A DNA stretch of 64,000 bases from Edaphobacter modestus (GCF_004217555.1 NZ_SHKW01000002.1:186001-250000), one strand, 5' to 3'. Positions 1-8,728 are shown, counted from the first letter of the stretch. Numbers and translations are program-made. The notes: generated from the sequence alone by a model not told the origin.

Positions 1-167
1 TCCTCAACCATCACAATCTCTTTATCCAGCAGGGCCTGAACGACGTTTTCAACGTTGGCGCTGGTGTGCCTGTACCCATCACGGCCTCCAAGGGCGGCAT
101 CGGCAACAACAATGGCGCAAACGACGAACGGCGCTTCGGCCAGTTCGCCCTGAAGTTCAACTTCTGA
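1..167 (+). CDS. TonB-dependent receptor, C-terminal end (5' partial)
   Basis: The reading frame is open from base 3 and ends with TGA at 165-167. It encodes 54 residues finishing in QFALKFNF. A final strand ending in Phe after an Ala-Leu-Lys stretch is characteristic of the large Oar-like outer-membrane TonB-dependent receptors of Acidobacteriota, which import oligosaccharides or other large ligands. The conserved 'RRFGQFALKFNF' ending is what supports the call. Everything N-terminal lies outside the window, so the substrate cannot be guessed. Confidence 0.75.
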   Translation, partial: LNHHNLFIQQGLNDVFNVGAGVPVPITASKGGIGNNNGANDERRFGQFALKFNF

Positions 168-202
168 CCGGCTCGATATTCATCGACCATCAGATCCTTG
201 AG

Positions 203-240
203 CAAACCTCGATGGCCCTCGCAAGAGGCATCGAGGTTTG
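203..240 (+). terminator. Strong hairpin downstream of the receptor gene
   Basis: CAAACCTCGATG (203-214) pairs perfectly with CATCGAGGTTTG (229-240). Inside it CCTC/GAGG closes a GCAA tetraloop, with a 2-nt bulge. It starts 36 bases after the receptor stop. There is no U-tract, so it could be a transcript-end stabiliser or a Rho-assisted terminator rather than a classic intrinsic terminator. No gene is seen between 168 and 405. Confidence 0.45.
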
Positions 241-405
241 CCCCAATAGCACAAGAAAGCCCTGCAGCGCGTCATTGATCTCGCTCCGAAGAATGAAACG
301 AGAGACCTCCAGGAGCCAAACGAATTGGCTGTTTCGTGTGAGTGGTCGGCAACCCCTCCGTTACGCGCCCGAACGGCCAACAACCGTTCACAAGGGGACG
401 ATCAG

Positions 406-552
406 CTATTTGCGTGAAGGACTCTCGAGGAGCATCTTCGTCTCCGTCGCCTGCTTCCGCAGCCCTTCCACAATGTGCGCCGGAGCCTTCGCATTAAAAG
501 CCTCATTGCCAAGCTGCTTCTCGGCCTCTAGCGCGAAATACGCTTGTTGCGC
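406..552 (-). other. In-frame coding-like extension beyond the stop of the 553-1029 gene
   Basis: Downstream of the TAG at 553-555 the same frame stays open for 48 codons to a TAG at 406-408. It encodes a Lys/Glu-rich helical segment (for example LRKQATETKMLLE). The composition resembles genuine protein rather than random sequence, so the TAG may be a recent nonsense mutation, or the extension may be a relic that is no longer translated. No other gene is seen in 168-552. Confidence 0.35.
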
Positions 553-1029
553 CTATCGAGCCATCAGAACGGTTTGGGCAAGGTGGAGTCTATTCCTCTC
601 AACTCGGTCGTACTGCTGTTGGGCGCGGCTAATAAGCGTATCAAAATCGAATCCATGCAGACGAGAGTCCGCCCTCGAAGCCACTTGAAGTGCTTTCCAT
701 AGGCACAGTTTGCCGTGAATGCCGATTGCCAGAAGTTCGAGCGATTCGAACATCGCGAAGTCGGTTGAACCGGTATGACCGAGTTTTAGACGTGCTGCTT
801 TTTCCACGATCCAGCCACCGACTTCTTTGATTGCGCTTGGCCCCGTGCCAATCTTCTCTGCGATAGCGCGAAGGGTGTGATCGTCGGCTTGAATCGCCAG
901 CAACAGCACTGTGGCAAGATCTCGACAATTTTTATCATCATGTTGATCCTGCATGGCTTCAAGGAGCTCAACGGCTATACGGGCACCACCGAGATGGTCG
1001 TTTACGTAAGTGACAAGGGGGTCGGACAT
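553..1029 (-). CDS. Conserved hypothetical protein, mostly alpha-helical
   Basis: A 158-residue cytoplasmic protein without signal peptide or membrane segment. The ATG at 1029 is chosen because GAAAGG lies about 8 nt upstream; a TTG 15 nt earlier would include that ribosome site. Long amphipathic helices are predicted (VELLEAMQDQHDD, ELLAIGIHGKLCLWKAL). I recall similar proteins of about 165 residues in Acidobacteria and Planctomycetes, of unknown function and looking like helical bundles. It stands alone. The C-terminus may be shortened by an amber codon (see 406-552). Confidence 0.7.
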   Translation of the reverse strand: MSDPLVTYVNDHLGGARIAVELLEAMQDQHDDKNCRDLATVLLLAIQADDHTLRAIAEKIGTGPSAIKEVGGWIVEKAARLKLGHTGSTDFAMFESLELLAIGIHGKLCLWKALQVASRADSRLHGFDFDTLISRAQQQYDRVERNRLHLAQTVLMAR

Positions 1030-1556
1030 GTGAGTACCTTTCAACCCGGTAGACGAATGCGCCGGGAATGCTACAGTTCACTTATTGAGATGTCATCACC
1101 GCCCTCTACGCCGATGTTTGGGCAAGAGACGGTGGGTCACAAAGTTCATAAAGAAGGCGTCCTATTTGTAGGAGGTTGTCTAGACTAGGACCCCCTAGAG
1201 CGCTTAGCTCAAGACTTTGCGCTCCGTTTCACGGCCCCCGCTTCACGGTCTGGAGGAGCCTGAGAGATTTCCCCGAGCCCCATCACTTGACCCACGGTCT
1301 ACCAAACTTGTAATTCGGGCATCACAGATCGCAACAGGGGTTCCTCACCCCTCTTGAGCGCTAAAACACACTCGCGTTTGCGCTCCGCCAAGTCACTTTG
1401 GCGCGCTCACAGCCTCGGAGAAGACCACCCTATTCTTCTCCGAGGCTCACTGTCGAAAAAATCAGAGACTTGCCCGATGTTCATCGAACCGATGCGCGTC
1501 GCGGGCCTACCAAGATTGCAATTTATGCGCATCCTAGAGCGCAAAAGAGGGTATCG
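1030..1556. other. Intergenic region without a supportable gene
   Basis: No convincing reading frame on either strand. It holds two neighbouring hairpins: a smaller one around 1387-1402 (CGCCAAG/TTTGGCG) and the strong one at 1411-1447. Both lie beyond the stop of the broken dehydrogenase on the minus strand. Confidence 0.5.
1411..1447. terminator. 13-bp perfect hairpin, possible transcript end
   Basis: AGCCTCGGAGAAG (1411-1423) and CTTCTCCGAGGCT (1435-1447) are perfect inverted repeats with an 11-nt loop. It sits about 110 bp beyond the 3' end of the minus-strand dehydrogenase remnant. Neither strand shows a following T-tract, so intrinsic termination is uncertain. Confidence 0.4.
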
Positions 1557-2940
1557 CTATTTTTCGGTGTAGGTCACGCGCCAGACGCTGCGAGACCCGT
1601 CATCTGTAACGTAGAGAGCGCCATCGTGACCTACGGTTACTCCTACCGGTCGGCCCCAGACCTGTCCATCCGCGGTAACAAACCCGGTAAGAAAATCCTC
1701 GTACTCGCCGGTGGCTTTGCCGTTCTTCATGGGAATCCGGATAACCTCGTAGCCTCCGCGATTCGCACGGTTCCAGGACCCGTGTTCTGCGGCGAATCCA
1801 TCGCCGGCGTATTGAGCTGGAAAGCTAGATTTACTGGTGGGATAAAAGGTCATTCCGAGCGAGGCCATATGGGGTTGAACCAGGACATCGGGCGTAATGA
1901 CCTTGGACCTGAGTTCAGGATGGGTGCCCATAAGTCGCGGATCCTGATGACCCCCATATAGAACCAGGGCCAACCATAGAAGCCGTCTTCTTTAACTGAA
2001 GTCACATAATCTGGAACGAGATTGTTTCCCAAGCCGTCACGCTCATTCGTTGAGCACCACAGTTGACCAGTAACGGCGTTGATAGCCTCGCCGACGCAGT
2101 TACGGATACCATATGCGTAAACCTTGACGAACTTGCCCTCAGGCGTGTACTCGAGCACACCCGCCCGATGAAATTCTCTGGGATGAGTGTCAGGATCGTC
2201 GGCATTCGATCCACTTCCAACTGACACGAGCATATGCTTGTCGTCGGAAGAGAAGACGACATCCCGCGTCCAGTGGCCACCGCCACGGAGTTGGGCATAG
2301 CCGGGGAGATCGGGAACGATTGTCTCAGGAGCACGGGTAGCCTTTAAATCCCCAGACTTGTAGGCGAATCGAACGACAGTCGTGGCGTTTCCGACGTAGA
2401 TCCATTGAGGATTCGCGCCAGCGGGATAAAACGCAATGCCAAAGGGATGATCGAGGCCGGCGGCGTAGATGCTGATGGTAGCTGCCTTACCCGCATCCGT
2501 AACGCCGCGCAGCACCAGTAGGGAGCCAGCCTGCGAGTCCGCTACGAAGAGATCGCCATTCGGTGCAGCATGGATGATGCGGGGCATCACGAAGGTTCCA
2601 GAGGTAGGCGGGTGTGTTTCTTTTTATTTTCGGAGCGCTGCAAAGGAGTGGCTGCATCACCCCCCGCATAGAGCTGGACCGTAAAGCCGGCTGGGGCAAT
2701 GGGCCACGCGCCGTTAGGCCTTTGGACAAGAGTGGGACCGTTGTCCACAGACTCAGACGGCTTCGGCTCTGGCAGGTCTGCCACCGTGATCTTTCGCCGG
2801 ATGCCCGGCTCCTGCTGCGTGTAGTCGGCGAAGGCGGCCTGACCGGTGATCGTCTGCTGAGCATGGAGCGCAGAAGGAAGAAACCCGGTAAAAGCGAGAG
2901 AGGCTAATGCGTAGAACTTTGCGAAGCGTGAACGTCTCAT
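1557..2940 (-). pseudogene. PQQ-dependent sugar (sorbosone-type) dehydrogenase, two frameshifts
   Basis: The intact ancestor would be a secreted soluble quinoprotein beta-propeller oxidising a sugar in the periplasm. The start at 2940 has GGAG 9 nt upstream and gives a signal peptide (AFTGFLPSALHAQQ). Family features follow across three frames: GFTVQLYAGG, PRIIHAAPNGDLFVAD, the central RDVVFSSDDKHMLVSVGSGS and the C-terminal GVTVGHDGALYVTDDGSRSVWRV. Frame is lost in the T5 run at 2621-2625 and again in the C5 run near 1951-1955; one extra base in each run restores a continuous protein of about 460 residues. No operon partner is nearby. The protein is probably not made. Confidence 0.8.
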
Positions 2941-3148
2941 ACTTGTCATCTCCAGATCCGTATTTCGGCGATAGCCGATCGTGAAGTGGCTTAGCAAGGA
3001 GCGACCCAAAGCTTTGACAGCGCTTTAGCCACCTAGACTTGGGGGGGAATGAGACCCAACTGGACAAAGCCCAGAGGGTAAGACTTATCGTGTCTATGAT
3101 GAAAACATCATGGGCACGATAGGTCGTATGCAAAGCCACGAATGCGGA

Positions 3149-3319
3149 TTAAAGCGTGCCTACATCAGGGCGAACTTTACCGCTGATCGGAACCTTGCAT
3201 TTCGTACACTGAATCGAATAGTTTCCCTCAGAATCGATCGCGCGTGCAGGTATTTCCACCTCTGAATGACAAATGGGACACGTAGCTGTCTTGGTGCCAA
3301 ATCCTGGATCGGGTTCCAT
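3149..3319 (-). CDS. 56-residue zinc-ribbon-like small protein
   Basis: ATG at 3319 is preceded by an ideal AGGAGG six bases upstream, one of the best ribosome sites in the window. The protein has CPIC (residues 14-17) and CTKC (38-41), two CxxC knuckles about 20 residues apart, as in single zinc ribbons. It is too short for an enzyme, and a role in nucleic-acid or protein binding is inference. It stands alone, with only a doubtful reading frame upstream at 3464-3760. Confidence 0.7.
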   Translation of the reverse strand: MEPDPGFGTKTATCPICHSEVEIPARAIDSEGNYSIQCTKCKVPISGKVRPDVGTL

Positions 3320-3463
3320 GATGAGCCTCCTTCGGAGACCTTCTTTTCTTAGATTCGTCGTCGTGTGTCGAGCGCTGGCACCAACGATAGATACCTTCCC
3401 ACCGGTTCTTTCTTCGGTCTCGGCCCGGGATTTCCCTGCCTGAGGATTTCAAAGTGTCCTCCT

Positions 3464-3760
3464 TCAACATATCCAAAGAAAAAGCTCTGCGCGGGTATGC
3501 CTTAAAGGGACATCATCTCCAGGCGTTCCGTTGCCCGGATCAGGTTTGCCGAGACCGGGGATTCTGTGCCCGAGGATGCTGATGTTTGGTAAATCAAGAT
3601 CGGCGAGCAGATAGTTCCTCGTCTTGATAGACTTTCGCGGGCCTCCCCAGACAGATTTCACATCAATCGAACCGAGCAGGAACACATTCTTTACGTCCGA
3701 AGGGCCTCCGTCCAGGAAGGCCCGATAACCTTCGCGAACGTCGGACTCGTACTGCTCCAT
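3464..3760 (-). CDS. Doubtful hypothetical protein
   Basis: A 98-codon frame from the ATG at 3760. The N-terminal half has balanced, protein-like composition (EQYESDVREGYRAFLDGG, FLLGSIDVKSVWGG). The C-terminal part is Pro/Gly-rich and looks frameshifted. No good ribosome site is visible and I do not recognise a family. It may be a decayed fragment. Confidence 0.3.
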   Translation of the reverse strand: MEQYESDVREGYRAFLDGGPSDVKNVFLLGSIDVKSVWGGPRKSIKTRNYLLADLDLPNISILGHRIPGLGKPDPGNGTPGDDVPLRHTRAELFLWIC

Positions 3761-4029
3761 CTGGCCAAGCGGATCTAAATACCTACGTGTTTTCCATTTG
3801 CAAGTCACTCAAGTGCGCTAAAAAGGCACAAATCCCCGGTCGAAGTGTCCCTCCGAGGCCGCCGGCGCGGGTCAAGCATATCCGAACTGTCATTCAACTT
3901 GCTATTCATGAGAACCCTTGTTCACCTTCGAGCTCACCGTCCAGGCTTCCATTTTCTCTGAATCGAACGGTCGGATTCCTTGCGCAGAACACGCTGAATC
4001 ACTACTAACGTGCAATCAGGAGGTCCGCC

Positions 4030-4561
4030 ATAAAACTCTCGGTCTTCTGTGGAGTGAGTGAGCGTCGATGGCTTTTTGGCTCGCCCGGACGACGCGCTTG
4101 ACTTCTTGCACACCGGTGAGCAGGAGCCTCACGGGTTCAAGGAATTCCTCGCCAGCGTGGATGTAGTCGTTATCGGCCGCAGGACTTTCGATGTCGTGTT
4201 GAAATTCGGACACTTGGCACTTTACGGCAAGAAGCGTGTGATCGTCCTGTGCGGCCGTCCACTTAATTTGTCATCGGATACGAGCGGAGTGGTCGAACAG
4301 ATGTCGGGCGAACCGATCGAAATCGTTGCGCAGCTCAGGTCGCTCGGCTTCAAACATGCCTACATAGATGGCGGCATCACCATTCAAAGATTTCTTGCCT
4401 CCGGACTGATCGATCGCTTGGTGATAACGCGCGTGCCGGTGTTGATCGGAGCAGGCATCCCGTTATTCGGCCGCTTGCCGCGCGACATCAAGCTTCGCCT
4501 CATTGCAACGCGCAGCTATAACGGCGGCCTAGTCCAGAGTGAATACGAGATTGGCTCGTAG
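4030..4561 (+). pseudogene. Dihydrofolate-reductase-like (RibD C-terminal domain) protein, damaged 5' end
   Basis: The body (VSVDGFLARPDD, VVVIGRRTFDVVL, AYIDGGITIQRFLASGLID) matches small RibD_C/DHFR-fold reductases of about 175 residues, presumed NADPH-dependent, of unknown substrate. A perfect AGGAGG (4018-4023) precedes ATA at 4030 where ATG AAA would be expected. A tandem GTGA duplication at 4054-4061 then breaks the frame in the middle of the expected FCGVSVDGF. Translation could still begin at GTG 4058 with GGAG four bases upstream, giving a protein lacking its first beta strand. Two independent 5' lesions make loss of function likely. Confidence 0.7.
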
Positions 4562-5048
4562 CCACTGTAATACGAGCGGGCAACCACCATTCGTACTGAG
4601 GGAAGTTGAAGTACTTATACGGAAAACAAAGAATCTGAACCTCGATCGACCAGCCTTCAGCACCACAGTGCGATTGCTCACCCGTATCCGCGCCAGCGAG
4701 GCTCCCTTCTTCTTCGTTGCAGCAGCAAAGTTTGTGCATGGACGATCACAATTCAATCAGCAAGTGTCTCAGGGAGGTTTCCCGATAGGTAGTTTGCGGC
4801 GAAGTTAGGCCGGAGAAACAACAGCCCTCGCCGGATTCGTCGCGGCGACAGAACCAGATCTATGCGGATATGTCCTACGTGTGGTGAAAATATGGGCGTG
4901 TGGAACTCCGCAAGCACGCGGCTTCAAAGCAACGAATACGAATCGAATCAGTGAATCGCTCGCCACACATCCGTAGCGGTGCGTCGCGCGGTAGCTATCG
5001 ATTTATCAAGATACAACTTTGTCCAAGCCTATAATCAGGTAACGAAAT
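4562..5048. other. Intergenic region, nothing recognised
   Basis: No reading frame with a start, ribosome site and protein-like composition was found on either strand in these 487 bases. Confidence 0.4.
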
Positions 5049-5060
5049 ATGGAGGCAGCT

Positions 5061-5669
5061 ATGATCTCTGAGCCAGCCCTTCAGCCCTTCAGCCCTTCAG
5101 CCCTTCAGCACTTCCGCACATCGCTTCGAAGTCAGTTACTCCTGCCAGGCGAACCTGGATATGAAGATGCCCGCAAGATCCATAACGCTATGATCGACCG
5201 GCGACCGGGCGCTATTGTCCGCTGCGCCGGGGTTGCCGATGTCATCGCCTCCATCCGATTCGCGCGTGACAACGAGGTCACCGTGTCCGTCCGCGGCACA
5301 GGCCACAATGTAGCGGGCATCAGCTTGTGTGACGGTGGCATGGTAATTGACCTGTCAGCCATGAAAGGCATTCATGTCGATCCGGCTGCACGCGCCGCTC
5401 GCGCGGAGCCCGGCGTCACCTGGGCTGAGCTCAACTACGAGCTGCAGGCATTTGACCTTGCAGCTACCGGCGGTTTCGTGGGCACTACCGGCATTGGAGG
5501 CCTGACCCTCGGCGGCGGGTTGGGCGGGATGGTCCGCAAGCACGGTTGTGCTCTCGACAACTTGCTTTCGGCCGACGTCGTGACCGCTGATGGTCAACTT
5601 CTGCGCGCCAGGTCCGACCACGATCAGTCACACCATCACTTGTATGCTGATTGCCTAATTTCGAGTTAA
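5061..5669 (+). pseudogene. FAD-linked oxidase (berberine-bridge-enzyme type), truncated after the FAD domain
   Basis: The start at 5061 is favoured because GGAGG lies five bases upstream. The 202 residues contain an FAD_binding_4 domain: DRRPGAIVRCAGVADVIASI, SVRGTGHNVAG, and the flavin-binding GGFVGTTGIGGLTLGGGLG. Intact members are about 450-480 residues with a C-terminal substrate domain. Here similarity stops after VTADGQLLRA near 5610, followed by about 20 unrelated codons. Without the substrate domain it should be inactive. The start of the gene carries an octanucleotide repeat (5075-5114). Confidence 0.8.
5075..5114 (+). repeat. Tandem octanucleotide AGCCCTTC, four perfect copies plus one imperfect
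   Basis: AGCCCTTC is repeated at 5075, 5083, 5091 and 5099, with AGCACTTC at 5107. The unit is not a multiple of three and lies 5 codons into the oxidase reading frame, so gain or loss of one unit would switch the frame. Confidence 0.9.
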
Positions 5670-5863
5670 TGCAACAGTGCCGTCTACCGTCAGGTGCATG
5701 CTCTGGAAGAGCACTCTAAGACCTCGGTTAGCCGCCAGCGAGGCTCGCACCTTGGCATGCCGGATTCGGGATTGGGCTCGTGAAGAGTTCAGGGTGACCG
5801 GACGGGTTTGAGCTAACCTGATAAACAATCATCTTCAGAGATGCCCAAGGAGCTTCTTAATTC

Positions 5864-6100
5864 ATGGCACGACTGAGCCGAATGACCGATGTCGCTGAGG
5901 TGGCGGGCGTAAGCACGATGACTGTATCGCGTGTTCTCAACGCACATCCGAGCATCTCCGACGAGGCTCGGCGGAAGGTTCTTGCCGCGATCGAAAGACT
6001 TCGCTACCAGCCGAACGAACTCGCGCGATCGCTTCGTGAGCGGCGTTCCAGGCAGATTGGTATCCTGGTTCCCTATATCTCTGATCCCTTTTTTGCGTAA
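5864..6100 (+). pseudogene. LacI-family regulator, DNA-binding domain only
   Basis: Residues 1-60 are a LacI helix-turn-helix and hinge (TDVAEVAGVSTMTVSRVLN, RYQPNELARSLRERRS). The first strand of the periplasmic-binding-protein-like domain follows (IGILVPYISDPFF), then TAA. Full members are about 330-345 residues, so the effector and dimerisation domain is gone. The break at about 6098 lies 12 bp from the 3' end of the converging SDR gene, suggesting that an old deletion joined them. A free DNA-binding domain would dimerise poorly. Confidence 0.85.
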
Positions 6101-6111
6101 AGCGGAATGTC

Positions 6112-6855
6112 TTACCAGGGCAATTCTTTATTGATCTCGTGGATGAAGCGGCCGCTGGGGCTATCCGATCCCAGCAGTGCAACCGTCACTGTGGTCTTTG
6201 CTCCGTCAGGTACAGACATCGGCGCCGCGTCCGAGCCAAGAACGGTCTTAACCCAGCCCGGATGTACGGAGTTCACCGTGATATTGGTGTCCTTGAGTTC
6301 CGCTGCCAGATGAATCGTGAACACGTTGACCGCGGCCTTGGAGGCGTTGTAAGCGAACTTCCGCAGTGGTGCGATGGGGCTCGGGTCCATTGCCTGAAGT
6401 GTCAGAGAGCCGAGGATGCTGGCGAGGTTGACGATCCGTCCCGCTTCGCTCTTCTTCAGCAAGGGAAGAAATTCGCGAGTCAAAGCTACCAGGGAAAACA
6501 GGTTAATGTTAAAGATGCTCTGCAACTCCTCTTCGGTCGATTCACTCGCACGCAGGCCAATGAGCCCATCTGCCGGCCCTACGCCCGCATTGTTGACCAG
6601 AATATCCAGCTTGCCATAGCGTGACTCGATGAATTTTGCCGCGACAGCGCGATCGGCTGCCTTGGTCACATCCAGTGCAAGTGCCTCTGCTTCGATGCCT
6701 TCGCTGCGCAATTTGCTCGCAGCGTCTGCGGCCGCGCGCTCCGTGCGTGCTGTGACAATAACCCTTACGCCTTGCTGGCCCAACTGCCGTGCAGTCTCAA
6801 AACCGATTCCGCGATTGGAACCAGTAACTAAAGCTACTTTCTTTTCGTTTGCCAT
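6112..6855 (-). CDS. Short-chain dehydrogenase/reductase
   Basis: A 247-residue cytoplasmic SDR. The nucleotide motif TGSNRGIG is at 11-18, NNAG at 88-91, catalytic Ser146, and Tyr169 and Lys173 in YNASK. ATG 6855 has AGGAGG 8 nt upstream. It is divergent from the TetR gene at 7189, and the shared region holds two perfect palindromes. The simplest reading is a TetR-controlled reductase for a small carbonyl compound; the substrate is unknown. Length and catalytic residues indicate an intact enzyme. Confidence 0.9.
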   Translation of the reverse strand: MANEKKVALVTGSNRGIGFETARQLGQQGVRVIVTARTERAAADAASKLRSEGIEAEALALDVTKAADRAVAAKFIESRYGKLDILVNNAGVGPADGLIGLRASESTEEELQSIFNINLFSLVALTREFLPLLKKSEAGRIVNLASILGSLTLQAMDPSPIAPLRKFAYNASKAAVNVFTIHLAAELKDTNITVNSVHPGWVKTVLGSDAAPMSVPDGAKTTVTVALLGSDSPSGRFIHEINKELPW

Positions 6856-6912
6856 GTTCGTGGCCTCCTGATTAGTAGATACAACAGGGCATGCGGATGA
6901 TTCTAACTATTT

Positions 6913-6924
6913 CCGACCGGTCGG
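6913..6924. promoter_or_regulatory. TetR-type operator 1 (SDR-proximal)
   Basis: CCGACCGGTCGG is a perfect 12-bp palindrome. It lies just upstream of TAGAAT (6900-6905, minus strand), a good -10 for the SDR gene, so a bound repressor would block that promoter. An identical site lies at 6990-7001. Confidence 0.75.
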
Positions 6925-6989
6925 CAGTTTTTTAGAAAAAAGGACACAAGTCTCGGCTGCATAAAGACATGTTTAAAAAGACAAAATAT

Positions 6990-7001
6990 CCGACCGGTCG
7001 G
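6990..7001. promoter_or_regulatory. TetR-type operator 2 (regulator-proximal)
   Basis: A second exact copy of CCGACCGGTCGG, 77 bp centre-to-centre from the first. It lies on the side of the TetR gene and is probably used for autorepression. The 187 bases from here to the TetR start are otherwise non-coding apart from a possible NAD-binding-domain relic near 7088-7165. Confidence 0.75.
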
Positions 7002-7188
7002 TTGAATAATGTGAATCCCTGAAGGTGTTTCTGTCGTCTACTCTTGGGAAGGCCAAATTCGAGGCCGCTCTGCCGCTAGGCAAAAAGGCTCACGGTAATC
7101 GTTATCGGCGGAAGCGGCAACGAAGCTGGGGACTTTACCCGCAAGTTGCAGGAGAAAGGCCATTGACGGATTCAGGGAGTGCGGAGCT

Positions 7189-7809
7189 ATGACTACAAAA
7201 ACGAAAGCAGCCGTCACGAAGGGTGAGCGCAGCCGTCGGAAGATCGTAGAAACCGCCGCAGTGCTGTTCAACCAGAAGGGGTTCACTGGATGCTCGATGG
7301 GGGACATCGTTGCGGCTTCAGGCCTGGAGAAAGGGACGCTCTACGGCCACTTCTCTACAAAGGAAGAACTGGCACTCCTCGCTTTCGACTATGCGTGGAA
7401 GGATACGAGTGACAAACGACTTCGGAACGTCGACACCGTTTCAAATGCGGTAGACAAACTGAAGCTGCACATAGACAACTATGTCAACACCCCGAGTTTT
7501 CCAGGGGGATGCCCTCTTTTGAACTTTGCAGTAGATGCCGATGACGGCAACCTCACCCTCCGCACAAGGGTCAGAAAGGCACTGAAGGGTTGGGAGGATC
7601 TTTTGGCGAAGATTGTTGAAGATGGCCAGTCAGCCGGAGAGATCAACCCGGAAATTGACCCACATTCGGTCGCCAACCTCGTGATCTCCATCCTCGAGGG
7701 AGCAACGGTCGTGGCACGGATCAATAAGCGGTCCGCGGCTCTCGACGACGCTCAAAGTCACCTCAGTCTGTACCTGGAGACTGCGGTCAGACTCAGAACT
7801 GACTCCTGA
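7189..7809 (+). CDS. TetR/AcrR-family transcriptional regulator
   Basis: 206 residues. The N-terminal helix-turn-helix occupies about residues 12-58 (IVETAAVLFNQKGFTGCSM, GLEKGTLYGHFSTKEEL). The C-terminal ligand domain resembles the TetR_C_33/YfiR-like group (FPGGCPLLNFAVDADDGN). GGAG precedes the ATG. It faces away from the SDR gene across two matching palindromes, so it most likely represses both itself and that gene and is released by a small ligand. The hydrolase at 7871 follows 61 bp later and could be co-transcribed. Confidence 0.9.
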   Translation: MTTKTKAAVTKGERSRRKIVETAAVLFNQKGFTGCSMGDIVAASGLEKGTLYGHFSTKEELALLAFDYAWKDTSDKRLRNVDTVSNAVDKLKLHIDNYVNTPSFPGGCPLLNFAVDADDGNLTLRTRVRKALKGWEDLLAKIVEDGQSAGEINPEIDPHSVANLVISILEGATVVARINKRSAALDDAQSHLSLYLETAVRLRTDS

Positions 7810-7870
7810 GATGGCAAGGGTAATAGAGGATATTGCCCACCTATGACTTTTTATGAATAGAGGAGATAGC

Positions 7871-8728
7871 ATGTTATCGATCACTTCGGCTCTGCTTGGC
7901 ATTGCGCTTATCTGGCCGCCTACAGCGAGCAATGTTTCTTCGGCTCCAGCCTGGGAAACTCTGCCAGCAGAACAACCTCTTTCAGTGGCAATGGAGGCGG
8001 GTTACGTTGATCATGACGGAGTTCGGATCTGGTATGGAACGGCCGGTAAGGGCGACCCAGTTGTCTTATTGCACGGAGGAATGGAGAGCAGCCTGAGTTG
8101 GGGGAATCAGGTTCCAGCTTTGATCAAGACTCACCATAGGGTGATCTTGATCGATAGTCGTGGCCACGGGCGGAGCACGCTAGGACCTTATCCGCTTTCC
8201 TACGAGAAAATGCAGAGCGATGTCGTGGCCGTAATGGATACGTTACACCTTAAGAAAGCGGCCTTCGTTGGCTGGAGTGATGGAGCAATCATCAGCCTCA
8301 TCATGGCAATGAAGAATCCAGAACGAGTCAACAGGGTGTACGCTTTTGGGGCAAACATGAATACGGATGCCGTCGTATCGGGCGCTTTTACTTCGCCTAT
8401 CCTCTCCGAAGTGGCAACAAGGTTGGCTAAGGATTACGCACGGATCTCACCCACGCCCGACGAATTCGGCTCTCTTCACAAGGCACTTGAAACGATGCAG
8501 AAGAAGGAGCCCAATTACACGACGAAGGAGCTGGCTGCTATCAAAGTGTCTAAGATTGCCATCGCCGATGGCGACCATGAAGAATTCATTACTCGAGCCC
8601 ACACCGCCTATCTTGCGGCCACCATTCCTGGCGCAAAGCTGATTATCCTTCCCAACGTGAGCCATTTTGCCCCTTGGCAAGACTCCACAACATTCAACAA
8701 CTCAGTCATTCGATTTCTCGACAATTAA
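7871..8728 (+). CDS. Secreted alpha/beta hydrolase
   Basis: The ATG at 7871 is chosen over an earlier in-frame ATG because AGGAG ends five bases before it; the protein is then 285 residues. It has an N-terminal signal-like segment (SALLGIALIWPP), oxyanion-hole LLHGGMESS, a nucleophile elbow GWSDG, and the catalytic His in NVSHFAPW. The fold is that of lactonases and esterases. The specific substrate is not evident. It follows the TetR gene and precedes another, broken, hydrolase. Confidence 0.85.
   Translation: MLSITSALLGIALIWPPTASNVSSAPAWETLPAEQPLSVAMEAGYVDHDGVRIWYGTAGKGDPVVLLHGGMESSLSWGNQVPALIKTHHRVILIDSRGHGRSTLGPYPLSYEKMQSDVVAVMDTLHLKKAAFVGWSDGAIISLIMAMKNPERVNRVYAFGANMNTDAVVSGAFTSPILSEVATRLAKDYARISPTPDEFGSLHKALETMQKKEPNYTTKELAAIKVSKIAIADGDHEEFITRAHTAYLAATIPGAKLIILPNVSHFAPWQDSTTFNNSVIRFLDN

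Noticed and set aside
1245..1285. GGAGGAGCCTGAGAGATTT, faintly like parts of glycine or TPP riboswitches
   Set aside because: The other conserved segments of either riboswitch are absent and no fitting gene follows.
3228..3476. 82-codon minus-strand frame, Arg/Ser-rich
   Set aside because: Overlaps the better-supported zinc-ribbon gene in another frame and has shadow-like composition.
7088..7165. VIVIGGSGNEAGDFTRKLQE, similar to the start of an NAD-binding Rossmann protein, upstream of the TetR gene
   Set aside because: Too short, without start or continuation. Possibly a relic, but it could be chance in the leader region.
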